From positions 12,493-67,965 of the forward strand of contig KN885505.1 in assembly GCA_000934455.1 (NCBI GenBank): a stretch of DNA of 55,473 nt. Direction: 5' to 3'. The position numbers and the translations under genes were made by a program. The stretch is from Apostichopus parvimensis (taxonomy: Eukaryota; Echinodermata; Holothuroidea; Aspidochirotida; Stichopodidae). This document shows positions 22,691 to 33,810 of the stretch, piece after piece (position 1 is the first letter of the stretch; each line of letters starts with the position of its first letter). The notes under the pieces are model-generated. The model was not told the origin of the DNA. It made no database searches and saw only the letters and a list, made by a program, of their open reading frames with translations.

Positions 22691-24157
22691 GTAGTAGGAT
22701 TATTGTTTCTTCTATCAATGCATGTAATGGTCAAGATGTAAATTAATATTATTATTATTATTATTTTAATATAACGCATCCATGAGGTTACTGTTTAACT
22801 TGAACCATGTATGTATCGTTTCCTTCGCTTAATTGGAGATTTCATGATTCCAATAAGTACCAAAGGTTATGAATCCCTAAATATATGTTACACATGTGTA
22901 TATACTAAAAGATGTACGGTGAGATGGATTGATGAAGATTATCAAGAGCGATAGAAGAGCGATGCTTGCACAAGAGGAAGGCAATTACGGAAGGGAGATG
23001 GCCATACACACACACAAAGAATTGCCAGATGCTAGAGAGAGGTAAATACAATAATGCATAAGGATATATGGGGTGAGGGAGTACGCGCTGTGAATTACAA
23101 AAACCATGTCGTGGACAGAAGAGCATGACATCATTACATGCAGACCAAGCTATTAAACTAACCATGAAAATCAGACAGTGACACACCTCTGAACTAGAGG
23201 ACGATAATGTTCAACGCTACGAACATTTTCAAAGAATTTGGAATCACGATAAAAACGACTACAATGATAGCGTTCCATTATGTCTCGTATCACCGAAAGG
23301 AATATATCTAGAAAGAATACGTGGGATTCAGCGCGAGGTACGCTCGGACAATAATCGAGGCGGAAAGTTACTACGTTTAGGGTAGAACCAGAATTTACTC
23401 AACTACTAACTCAAACAGCTTTACAAACTTCTCTCAGACTTAAGGCCAAAATACATTAAAATGCAACAAGTCAGGCATCTCTAACTCCAAGACAAAACTA
23501 TCTCTAACTTGCTCGCATAACTGATCTTATTGGGATTTATCTAAGCATATTGACATTAATGATTGGCTCGACTCATTATCGTTTCGGCTAGATTTCTAAT
23601 CAGGCTATCGCTGTGCTGCCAGTAACAATAGTTAATTAGACTACAAGGGATGCTAGGTACCAATTAAAACATCTCCACTCAAAACTAATACCTTTGTCTC
23701 CCATTATCAAAAGGGAAACATTTACACAACATACAAGAAAATTTGACAAAAAACACGGTTATCCGCAACGAAAGACAGTACAGAGATAGCAATGTCTAAT
23801 TCTTCGATTCTGATTTAATGCACGTCATTCAGAATCATTCATGTGGCCTCTGTATCTAACGCTACATGAAAACTGTTAGACATAGCCATAGGACAGACTC
23901 CACAGCTGAATCCAAACACTAGCTATACTTTATGAGTGCACGACAAATATTTTAACACCTGACATGATATTGAGGGGCTGAAGTCCTGAAAGCTCACAGC
24001 TGCTACCTCCAACCAAAGACAACCAGGTTTCACAAAATGATGCCCCAGTATATAGTCAAGGGTCATTAGAAATGATCATTTCTTCAGAGGACAATATTGT
24101 AACAAAAGATTGTACCCTGACAATGGCTTCAACCAACTCGATCGGTGTGTCACTGAC

Positions 24158-24312
24158 TCTTCCAGTCAAAATCTGTTACATTCATTACTTTAGCATTCAA
24201 GTCTCTCTGTGAAACATTAGCCGTAATTAACTGATGCAATTGTTTTTTCCCCTTTGCACTAAAACCATGAGCTTTGATTTCACGGATGAAGAAGTCAACT
24301 ACGACGAGCAGG
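24158..24312 (-). CDS. Candidate internal exon, copy 2, unrecognised protein
   Basis: Base-for-base the same as 21678-21832 including acceptor and donor, shifted by 2480 bp. If the exon is real, the two copies could be joined in series only if phase allows; it starts in phase 2 and ends in phase 1, so including both would shift the frame. Use as alternatives or loss of one copy is more likely. Product not recognised. Confidence 0.28.
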
Positions 24313-25335
24313 CTGAGAGGAGATAGACTCTTCCAGCATAAATAGGTCAAGTTAATCAATAAAAATTCCAATTGACAAGCAAACCTCAGGTGAATATGTT
24401 TGTGGTAGTATCTTCAGTTAGTTTGGAGAGAGTGATAGCTTGGGGAATATACCAACCACGTCCCTGCAAAATTCTATCCGTCCGTTCGTTCTTTCGTTCG
24501 TTCCTCGTCCCGTCGCTCTGTGGTTTTCAAATCTAAGATCATCTATACTATGCAATGTTATGTCTTCTTCAGCATACTAAGCTTCATCTGGGCATTTATG
24601 CTGAATAAGCTTCTCGCTACTGCTCAGTGAGCTGCGAGGCGGATTTCGCAGCGAGGCTTTCGTTAAAACAAAAACAGTCGGCCATAGGGTAAAAAATTGT
24701 AATCACATTCCAAAAGTAAATTTAACATAAAAATATTTTTAAGAAAAGCCAACAGGAGAAAATAAACATGACAAGAATCTAACAAACATTTTTGGGGTTT
24801 CTTGGTTTCAATTCGATATTCTAAGTGCATGGAATATTATGTACACTTCTGAAATATGATTAGCAAGATCATGAATCTATTGTCAATATGCATGTACTAC
24901 ACCATGTATATTGGTATAGGATTAGCAGGATTATGAATCTTTTATCTACAGAAATGGAATACACCACTGAAATCACTAAATGATTAACAAGATCATGAAT
25001 CTTTTGTCAATACACATGGACTACACCATGTATATTACTATATGATTAGCAGGAATGTGAATCTTTTATCTACAGAAATGGAGCACACCATTTAAATTAC
25101 TGTATGTTTAGGGTATTAATTTTTTGTTTTTCACAGCACACATAGTATACCATGTACTTTGCCATATTAATGTAGTAGGATTATTGTTTCTTCTATCAAT
25201 GCATGTAATGGTCAAGATGTAAATTAATATTATTATTATTATTATTTTAATATAACGCATCCATGAGGTTACTGTTTAACTTGAACCATGTATGTATCGT
25301 TTCCTTCGCTTAATTGGAGATTTCATGATTCCAAT

Positions 25336-25435
25336 TATTATTATTTTAATATAACGCATCCATGAGGTTACTGTTCAACTTTAACCATGTATGTATCGTT
25401 TCCTTCGCTTAATTGGAGATTTCATGATTCCAATA
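25336..25435 (+). repeat. 99-bp tandem duplication inside segmental copy 2
   Basis: Second occurrence of the unit spanning ATAACGCATCCATGAGGTTA to GGAGATTTCATGATTCCAAT, differing by a few bases from the preceding unit. Copy 1 of the large duplication has only one such unit. Confidence 0.9.
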
Positions 25436-26805
25436 GGTACCAAAGGTTTTGAATCCCTAAATATATGTTACACATGTGTATATACTAAAAGATGTAAGAT
25501 GAGAAGGATTGATGAAGATTATCAAGAGCGATAGAAGAGCGATGCTTGCACAAGAGGATGGCAATTACGGAAGGGAGGTGGCCATACACACACACAAAGA
25601 ATTGCCAGATACTAGAGCGAGGTAAATACGATAATACATAAGGTTATATGATGTGAGGTGTAGTACGCGCTGTGAATTACAAAACCATGTCGTGGACAGA
25701 AGAGCATGACATCATTACATGCAGACCAAGCTATTAAACTAACCATGAAAATCAGACAGTGACACACCTCTGAACTAGAGGACGATAATGTTCAACGCTA
25801 CAAACATTTTCAAAGAATTTGGAATCACGATAAAAACGACTACAATGATAGCGTTCCATTATGTCTCGTATCACCGAAAGGAATATATCTAGAAAAAATA
25901 CGTGGGATTCAGCGCGAGGTACGCTCGGACAATAATCGAGGCGGAAAGTTACTACGTTTAGGGTAGAACCAGAATTTACTCAACTACTAACTCAAACAGC
26001 TTTACAAACTTCTCTCAGACTTAAAGCCAAAATACATTAAAATGCAACAAGTCAGGTATCTCTAACTCCAAGACAAAACTATCTCTAACTTGCTCGCATG
26101 ACTGATCTTATTGGGATTTATCTAAGCATATTGACATTAATGATTGGCTTGACTCATTATCGTTTCTGCTAGATTTCCAATTAGGCTATCACTTGTGCTG
26201 CCACTACACAATAGTTGATTAGACTACAAGGGGCGCAAGGTATCAATTAAAACATCTCCACTCAAAACTAATACCTTTGTCTCCCATCATCAAAAGGGAA
26301 ACATTTACACAAACATACGAGAAAATTTGACAAAACACACGGTATTCGCAACGAAAGACAGTACAGAGATAGCAATGTCTAGTTCTTTGATTCCGATTTT
26401 ACTGCACGTCATTCAGAATCATTCATGTGGCCTCTGTATCTAACGCTACATGAAAACTGTTAGACATAGCCATAGGACAGACTCCACAGCTGAATCCAAA
26501 CACTAGCTATACTTTATGAGTGCACGACAAATATTTTAACACCTGACATGATATTGAGGGGCTGAAGTCCTGGCAGCTCACAGCTGCTACCTCCAACCAA
26601 AGACAACCAACCAGGTTTCACAAAATGATGCCCCAGTATATAGTCAAGGGTCATTAGAAATGATCATTTCTTCAGAGGACAATATTGTAACAAAACTGTA
26701 TATATATCTAGGATCATACTCGAGTTCCCAAAATGTCAAAGATGTGTTTTTACTTTTGTTATTATTATTATTAAATCCTATTAGCTATATAGCTGGAGAT
26801 CTTAA

Positions 26806-27005
26806 AGTATTAAATAACAGTATAATGCTATAAACAACAGTAAAACGCTAAATTAAAATATAATGCCAAATAACAGTATAACGCTAAATACCGGTATAAC
26901 GCTAAATACCAGTAAAACGCTAAATAACTGTACAACACTACATAACAGTATTACGCTTAATAACAGTACAACGATAAATAACAGTATATCGCTAAATAAC
27001 AAGTA
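26806..27005 (+). repeat. 18-bp minisatellite, about 11 units
   Basis: Consensus AACGCTAAATAACAGTAT. The central units from about 26880 keep an 18-bp register, while the first ones are irregular. It lies just beyond the end of the 2.48-kb duplication. Confidence 0.9.
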
Positions 27006-27229
27006 TTACACATTTTGTATTTTGTTTGTCAAGTAGTAATCTAAAACCATCTTTCCTCACAAATGTCCCTCAAAAATTCAAATCCTCTTCCCTCTTAAGA
27101 TAAACAAGTCCCCACCATCATGACAGTGCATCCTTTATGAATCTGTTCTGTCCTACCATTACATAATAAAATCAAGGGAAAAATCCACAGTAACGATGAG
27201 AAAATATTTAAGGTTGGCTCTGAGCTGGG

Positions 27230-27300
27230 AGGAAGGGGGAAGGATAGGGGGGAGGAAGACGAGGAAAGTGGAGGAAAGTGGAGGAGGAAATTGCAGGACA
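27230..27300 (+). repeat. Purine-rich GGAAAGTGGAGGA tract
   Basis: Short G/A-rich low-complexity run with a tandem GAGGAAAGTG unit. Confidence 0.7.
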
Positions 27301-27359
27301 GGACAGATTATGGTTACTCTGAAAAATGGAAAATGTTGCTCTCATCACTGAGGAGAAAT

Positions 27360-27402
27360 TCAAGAATGCAATTGTTCAGTAGAGACAGGTAAGTGGAAGG
27401 CA
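27360..27402 (+). repeat. Unit of the GACAGGTAAG family
   Basis: Exact GACAGGTAAG at 27384-27393, preceded by AAGAATGCAATTGTTCAGTA, so the upstream GARTGC word is also present. Confidence 0.6.
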
Positions 27403-27836
27403 AAGCATCTCTGTCATGTGCTTATCAGTGATATTAATTAGTGATATAGCTTCCTCATAGACTTGTTATTACAATTCTATTACAAAACGTATTATATTGA
27501 ATGGAATTATTTCTAAATTTCATTCATTCCACAGTACGTTCTACACTCCATCCTGTGTTTATCAGTAATAGGACACTATATATACCACAACAATACTGTT
27601 TCTCTTGTTCTACTGAGAACATATCATATTCATTCATGATTTATCAATGAAAACACAAGTTTATACAGCACAGTGGTATTATGTTTTAGATTTTTTTCGT
27701 TTCTTTATTTTTTATTATTGAAAGACTAAATATTTTTCTTGTTTTTGATAAAACACTTCCAGCAACACCACTGTTTTTTGTCCATCAGTCTTATCACATA
27801 ATGACATTTTGCCAAGTATATTGTTTTAATATTCAG

Positions 27837-28495
27837 TCTGTAGTAGCCTTCTACCAAAGCTGCAGCTATCTTCCAACCAATATCCTTTTCTTCCTATGCA
27901 GATTACAACCCCCATCCCAAACCCCGCCCCCTTCCTCTCTCACTCTGTAGTAGCCTACTACCAAAGCTGCAGCTATCTTCCAACCAATATCCTTTTCTTC
28001 CTTTGCAGATTACAACCCTCATCCGCCACCGCCCCCTGCCCCCATCTCTCTCCACCCTCTCTCCCTTCCTCTCTCACTCTGTAGTAGCCTACTACCAAAG
28101 CTGCAGCTATCTTCCAACCAATATCCTTTTCTTCCTATGCAGATTACAACCCCCATCCCAAACCCCGCCCCCTTCCTCTCTCACTCTGTAGTAGCCTACT
28201 ACCAAAGCTGCAGCTATCTTCCAACCAATATCCTTTTCTTCCTATGCAGATTACAACCCCCATCCCCAATCCCCGCCCCCCCACTCCATCTCTCCCCCAT
28301 CCCTTCTCTCCCCCTCTCACTCTGTAGCAGCCTACTACCAAAGCTACAGCTATCTTCCAACCAATATATCCTTTTCTTACTATGCAGATTACAACCCCCA
28401 TCCCCCTCCCCCTCTCTCCCCCCTCTCACTCTGTAGTAGCCTACTACCAAAGCTGCAGCTATCTTCCAACCAATATTCTTTTCTTTTCTATGCAG
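27837..28495 (+). repeat. Satellite of about 107-136 bp units carrying a 3' splice-site-like block
   Basis: TCTGTAGTAGCC starts units at 27837, 27944, 28078, 28185, 28321 and 28430. Each unit has CTACCAAAGCTGCAGCTATC, then TTCCAACCAATATCC, then TTTTCTTCCTATGCAG, followed by ATTACAACCC and a variable CCCC/CTCT spacer. The pyrimidine run plus TGCAG looks like an animal splice acceptor and is repeated six times. Plus- and minus-strand ORFs here are satellite frames. Confidence 0.95.
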
Positions 28496-28639
28496 AATAC
28501 CTGTTTCAACAGATGGTCGTCAATTATTGCAAGACTCATATACAAAATATATGCAGACTAAGACAACCAATTTATCAATAATTAAACCTATTCCGCACAG
28601 TTGGCAGTATCTTGCCAGAAGTAAAATTATCCAAATAAG

Positions 28640-28925
28640 GAGATGTTGCACCAGAAGTCGACTTCCAGGGTATTTCGGTTCTCTTCCATTCTCTATTTAA
28701 CGGAAGCAATAACTTCCCCGAGTCCCGAAAATCAATCAATACGACGTGCAATTTCGAAGGCGGTAACCCAATTGACCCAAACCACCTGCGGAGGTCATCG
28801 ACCCCCGAGAAACCGGATGAAAACGGCGGATTTTTTACGTGCGACGTCGCAAGACGAGAAATGAAAAAATGAGGGGAAAGCGTATCCGCTGCTTGGTACC
28901 TCATGCCCTTGTCACACGATCGCAG
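28640..28925. promoter_or_regulatory. CpG-dense segment, possible promoter or 5' exon
   Basis: CG dinucleotides are frequent, for example ACGTGCGACGTCGCAAGACG near 28838-28857 and GAAACCGGATGAAAACGGCGG before it. Frames of 73 codons (+) and 109 codons (-) cover it, but neither has convincing motifs or splice signals. Promoter status is inferred from composition. Confidence 0.3.
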
Positions 28926-28931
28926 TGAACT

Positions 28932-28945
28932 AGGTCACTGGGTCA
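28932..28945 (+). promoter_or_regulatory. DR2-like nuclear-receptor element
   Basis: AGGTCA, two bases, then GGGTCA: a direct repeat spaced by 2, the arrangement bound by RAR/RXR-type receptors in animals. One match could be chance, but it sits at the edge of the CpG-dense segment. Confidence 0.3.
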
Positions 28946-30540
28946 ACGTGGGTGTAAAATTCCAACCCAGGTTTAGTTTGGAGCAGAAAAACCATCTTCT
29001 CATTTTCAGATTCTGAGCTGCGTAAAACCCCGTGGCTACCTCAAAATTCAATTTCTGGCCTAAATCCCACAGCCTCATTAAGATCCGTACATGGGTCTTC
29101 TTTTCTTTCCAATAAAACCGGGAATAATCCAAGAGAAGAGAGAGAGAACTGGGTCGATCAACGTTTGTAACCCAGTACCACATCGCCCAGCAGGAGCCTA
29201 GGGATAATCAAACATTTAAAGGTAATCCATGCACACACACCCTCCCTCCCTCCCGTCTACCTCAGATTATGAATTTTGTTGCAAGTATAGTATTAGTTTT
29301 TATCGATTTCATTGCCAATTAACCGACTTTCTGACAGACCTCGGCTGAATGACAATCAGAATAGTAGAGTTGGTCTAATGATAATTTGTGGCGATTTTAA
29401 TTGCAGACGGCTCTCCTTGTTCGTGTATATCATTAAGTGCCGCATCTCTCCGTGGAAATTATTTTACGTGGTGATGTAAATGCACCTATCCAGACAGATA
29501 GAGGGCGCTTTGAAGACAGACGTAGGGCGCACCTCAGTCCTTGTCGAGGAACACTGACAGTTAAGCAATGAATTAAGTTATTACAAGTTAACAAATATGT
29601 AAAAAGCACTCTTCAATCTCACATCTAATTCTCAAAGGTCTCCTTTCTCCTCTATACCTCTCCCTTCCCCCTCCCCTCCCTCTCCCTTCTTTGACCATCC
29701 AGACCCTGTAGGTAAAGCTAATGACACTTTGATTACTAAATATGATTGTTTTAGAGGTGGTCTCTTCATTCAGTTGTGATCATCAGTGGGATTCTTTCAA
29801 CTGACTTTATATTCCTCACCTTAGTAGTTATTATATCATTATTGTAGTGCTCGTGTGCGCTACATTATATTGAATATTGGCATTACTGGCCAAGTGCATG
29901 ATACCTACATGACTGGACGTTGACACTTATATACAGTCTAGTCTTACATATAGTCTCTGTACAGTTGCAGTTTCAGAGGCTAGCTGCGTAGCCAACTTAT
30001 TCTGAGCCTGTCACAGCGCTCACAAGCGACCTCACTTTGTAGGTACCTACAGTACATGACTATACTCCCTGGTGTGTTGTCCGCCCAAAAAATAACACCA
30101 TCGACAACCGAAAAATTCTTCCTATTACTGCAAACACTCCACGCGCACTACAATACTGCGTTTTGCAGGCAAATGCAGTTCAAGTTACTATTACTCGTAG
30201 CCTCCATTCAAACCAACACACTGTTGTCTTAGCTAGCACACAGAATTTCTTTCAACATAAAACACTGCAGTTTATTCTTTATAACGATTTAAACCGTTCA
30301 ATGTTCACAACAGAGGTACAGTATATACATGGATGGAAATATATATATACAAAGGTTAATCTAGTTTAACCCAGCAGGAAGTATTTATACTTACCTTCCA
30401 ATTACACACAAACAATGTACTCATAGCCTTTCCTTTGCATTTAAATGTTACAAGTTGAAATGCACTTTCACTTGGAGTTCAGAGTGAACTTAAACCCTCA
30501 ATCTCTACACTGTTAATAGGTTGCATGTTCTTTTTTTTTC
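28946..30540. other. Non-coding DNA, nothing recognised
   Basis: No exon, RNA gene or repeat family is recognised. An 82-codon minus-strand frame at 28935-29183 lacks splice signals and motifs. A C/T tract lies near 29640-29690. Confidence 0.45.
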
Positions 30541-30589
30541 TTTTATTTGTAATGAATGACAGACATGGATAAGCTTAGAAGAATATTTG

Positions 30590-30895
30590 GAAAGAGCAGG
30601 GGAAGGGAAAGGAGGATGAGAGGGAGGAGAGAGAGGAGACGAGGATGGGGTAGGACGAGAGGGAGGAGAGAGAGGAGAAGAGGATGGGGTAGGAGGAGAT
30701 GGAGAAAGGCTGGGATACGAAGAGGGGAGAGAAGAGATGGGAGATGAGCAACAGGAGTGAGAGAGCTAGGAAGGATGTAGGAGGGGACAGGATGTGAGAA
30801 GTGAAAAAGGAAGGACATATGGGAAGGGAGGAACAGAGGGAAAGGGGGGGAAATGAGGGAACAGAGGAAGGTGAAAGGGGGTAAGGGAAGGAAGA
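30590..30895 (+). repeat. Long polypurine tract
   Basis: About 300 bp in which the plus strand is mostly G and A, with a 38-39 bp tandem unit near 30641-30720 (GAGAGGAGAAGAGGATGGGG-like). The 122- and 151-codon minus-strand frames are low complexity (Ser/Leu/Pro) and are rejected as genes. Such mirror-like polypurine tracts can form triplex DNA. Confidence 0.9.
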
Positions 30896-31097
30896 CAATT
30901 TTGTGATACAAAAGGGCACTCCCTGAACTTGACTTGGATCAAACACAAAGCTGACGATCAAAGCCAATGGAGTAACTGATGAACTAGCATTAAAGAAGAG
31001 TGGTTGGGTGGATACAGGTGAGGAGCCCATGTATATCTAACTTAAAACTCATTTTGGTTTGGGAGAGGAGGCTGAAGTTGGACAGGTCTCTCCCATT

Positions 31098-31110
31098 CCC
31101 CCCCCCCCCC
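31098..31110 (+). repeat. Poly-C run (13 C)
   Basis: Uninterrupted C homopolymer. Confidence 0.9.
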
Positions 31111-32355
31111 TTATCCAACCGCTTCTGTACAGACACTTCGTTTCGAAGGCTACCCTGGAGCAGACATGAACTCTGCTTCTAATATATAACAACCCAATGC
31201 TACAGGATCTTCAGCAAATTATGCAGTTTCATCTGATCCAGATCAGGATGGGCATCTTATCTAGATTACAATCTCACCAATGGCCGAGTTTTTCACAATC
31301 TGGACCGTAGTGTAACAGATACCACAGTTAAGGTATATATGTGTACTGAGCCTTTAAGGGAACTTGCAGGTAAGGAAGTAAATTTGACAATATCTCTTTG
31401 AATGGTGTCAAAATATATGTTCAACATTATGTACATTTTTGAAAAGGATTAAGATAGGATTCTCCTTCGAATCCAACAACCATTGACATTTATTAGAACT
31501 TTATTAGCTTTGCAAGTTGCAGACCCTGGAGCTATTATGGAATAGCTTCATGGTTCAGCAAATATTTGTATAGCAAAACCTAGATAGACTTTTGTGCTCT
31601 CAAAGCCTGTATAAGGCAGGTGAACTTTTCCTCTGACAATGCTCTTAACACGGTTCAACATTCCTCATACCAGTCCATCAAAGAAATCTGGCACCCTGGT
31701 ATGAAATCAGCTATCCCCAAGCTGTGGATTAGGCATGTCCTTCATCTTAATTGCAATGTTGTTTACTATGTAACCAACATGCTGAGGAACCCAGGGGCAT
31801 TACAAATTTGTGGTGGAAACATTATTTAATGTGAAACTGCCCACCGGTTAGTGCGGTTCACCCAGGTCATAGCATCACAGGGGGGAAGGGGAGGGGTTTG
31901 TAAAGCCGACATTCACAGGGAACAATGTTTGCTGTAATTTTGAGGTGAGGAATTGACCTACTATTTAATGCATTCTTTTTTTTTTGCATCTTTGAGGAAA
32001 CATCCAGCCCTCCCATCCCAAGGACAAAGAAACTTGTAGTTAAGAGAAAAAACCTTGGGCTGAAATCGTAATGTGTGCCCCGAAAGCATGACAACACATT
32101 AGTAATCTAGCAAGACTACTGAGGTCAAGGTTGGACCACCAAGGTGTGCAGGCAGGGGTTGAAGTGAATTAATGTAACCATTCTAATAATAACAACATGC
32201 TGCAAGTTGCAAGAATGACTACCTTAAAGCACATCACAGCATGCTACTTAGAGAACCTGTACAAAGTGCAACTATGTACTGTACAGTACATACTGAGTCC
32301 CAACAGACTATAAATACAGCTTATAGGAGAAGATTAATCATCACCACGTACGTCT
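31111..32355. other. Non-coding DNA, nothing recognised
   Basis: No supported gene or repeat. A 69-codon plus-strand frame at 31620-31829 lacks signals. Confidence 0.45.
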
Positions 32356-32359
32356 TTAA

Positions 32360-32725
32360 AGGGTGTGAAGACTCGCGCACAAAGAAACGTCTATATGCCA
32401 GTAATTCGACCTAGTTTTGAATGAGGTGTAACAGAAGTGTTACACACCACCATTGATCCCAGAAAATACACACACAGCTTGCTACCATCGGTAATTAGAC
32501 ATTAGTGTACAGTCAGTACATACAGCTGCGGTCAATACCCACAGCACAGTATACAAACGATACAGCGATGGACATCTCAGGTCCAGCTAAATATAACAAG
32601 GTATCACGTTTCATCACCGTACTGTCTGCATTTTGTAGCGACACGAACAAAACGTCACTTGCAAGCAACGGAAAGTTAACTTTTTCAGATGGCCGCACGC
32701 GGTTTGGGGAGAGTCTTCAATGCCT
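32360..32725 (+). mobile_element. TTAA-type MITE, family T1, copy 2
   Basis: A 366-bp element bounded by TTAA (32356-32359 and 32726-32729), same orientation and highly similar to 14885-15241. Shared words include GCAAGCAACGGAAAGTTAAC and TTTTCAGATGGCCGCACGC. The small ORFs at 32505-32729 lie inside it. Confidence 0.8.
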
Positions 32726-32964
32726 TTAAATTATATTTGTTTCCATTTTCTAAATGATTCTGCATGAGAATGAAAATTCATAGACGATAAGAACCTTAGG
32801 CACCAGACGACAGGCAGCATTAAAACTAAAGATCCTCAGTGAGAACCATGTTGTAAAGGTTCTGGAATGGTTTAGAGTGGGAAGGAAGATGGCATGGATC
32901 TGAAGGGGTAAACATTGGGGGGTGAGAAGGGGGCACAGCTCTAAAATGTTAACTATTGTTGTAG

Positions 32965-33025
32965 TAATAAGCTAGATAAATCAGAGTGCATATTTGTATC
33001 TTGGAGACAGGTAAGGATGGAATGA
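32965..33025 (+). repeat. Unit of the GACAGGTAAG family
   Basis: CTAGATAAATCAGAGTGCAT, then TTGGAGACAG|GTAAGGATGG. The core is exact at 33006-33015. Confidence 0.6.
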
Positions 33026-33179
33026 ACAAAATAATCCAAATGTTAAAATATTTCCGGTATTACTCAGGTTCAATATAAACCATTGGAACCATCTCCATAC
33101 AGTGTAAAACTTGGTACTGAGTCTTCCTATAGTAAGAATGGAAGGTTACACCTGCCAGTGATCCAGTAGGGAGAAAACT

Positions 33180-33240
33180 TGAAAATTGGACAGAAGACAG
33201 AGTGCATGTTTAGCGTGGAGACAGGTAAGTAAGACAAATG
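33180..33240 (+). repeat. Unit of the GACAGGTAAG family
   Basis: AGAGTGCATGTTTAGCGTGG, then AGACAG|GTAAGTAAG. Exact core at 33220-33229, about 214 bp downstream of the previous unit. Confidence 0.6.
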
Positions 33241-33470
33241 AGAAGAAAATCACTAAAAATTAGGATTTGCGCCTCTCGGTATAGAGATAATTCTTTTAGC
33301 TTCCTGAAAAAAAGGCAACTTGCAACTTTCATTGATTAAATTTTCTCTAACCATATCATTTGTGAACCTTTGTAACAGATTTGTTTAGTCACACTGTTGC
33401 AATGTACCAATATGCACACTTAGGTGTAATTATAGCTGATAAATATCAACCATTTTCTAACAATAAACAT

Positions 33471-33810
33471 CATAAAACTTACTGGTTTATATATTTACGA
33501 GTGACGAGCTTACCTGTCTCCCCACAACCTTAGCACCTCATTCTACCGTGTCTAGTATACCCTGGTAATCTTTTAACACTGTGCACCCTCAGCGACCGGC
33601 TCCCTTGGTCTTTGCCCTTCCTTCTCATTTTACCATCCAAAGTGTTTACACATGTGTTTTCGTAGTGGATACAAATCTTACAGAAATTGCCCGGAATACA
33701 TTGGATTTTTACTGAGGGTGCACAGTGTTAAAAGATTACCAGGGCATACTAGACATGGTAGAATGAGGTGCTAAGGTTGTGGGGAGACAGGTAAGCGAGG
33801 AGCGAAGTAA
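33471..33810. mobile_element. Intact foldback element A2 with 83-bp arms
   Basis: The left arm (33509-33591, starting CTTACCTGTCTCCCC) and the right arm (33713-33795, ending GGGGAGACAGGTAAG) are reverse complements with only about two mismatches, separated by a 121-bp loop. The outer part begins with ATCATAAAACTTACTGG, shared with copies at 10087 and 35878. No coding capacity and no clear target duplication are seen. Transcription would give a long hairpin RNA. Confidence 0.92.

Larger units (their letters stand above)
21627..24106 (+). repeat. 2.48-kb tandem segmental duplication, copy 1
   Basis: Starts AGATTGTACCCTGACAATGG and is repeated from 24107 with an offset of 2480 bp. The first 1.2 kb or so is almost identical between copies. 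The distal part shows more substitutions and small indels. It contains a candidate exon, subrepeats at 22375-22690 and an (ATT)n run near 22747-22766. Confidence 0.97.
24107..26695 (+). repeat. 2.48-kb tandem segmental duplication, copy 2
   Basis: Ends at ...GACAATATTGTAACAAAA before unique sequence at about 26696. It is about 100 bp longer than copy 1, because a 99-bp internal segment around TAATATAACGCATCCATGAG (from about 25250) is repeated at about 25350-25435. Confidence 0.97.

Noticed and set aside
28137-28450. Plus- and minus-strand ORFs of 78-99 codons
   Set aside because: All lie in a satellite array and repeat the same peptide in step with its units.
30543-31030. Minus-strand ORFs of 122 and 151 codons
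   Set aside because: They read through a polypurine tract, giving low-complexity Ser/Pro/Leu peptides in more than one frame.
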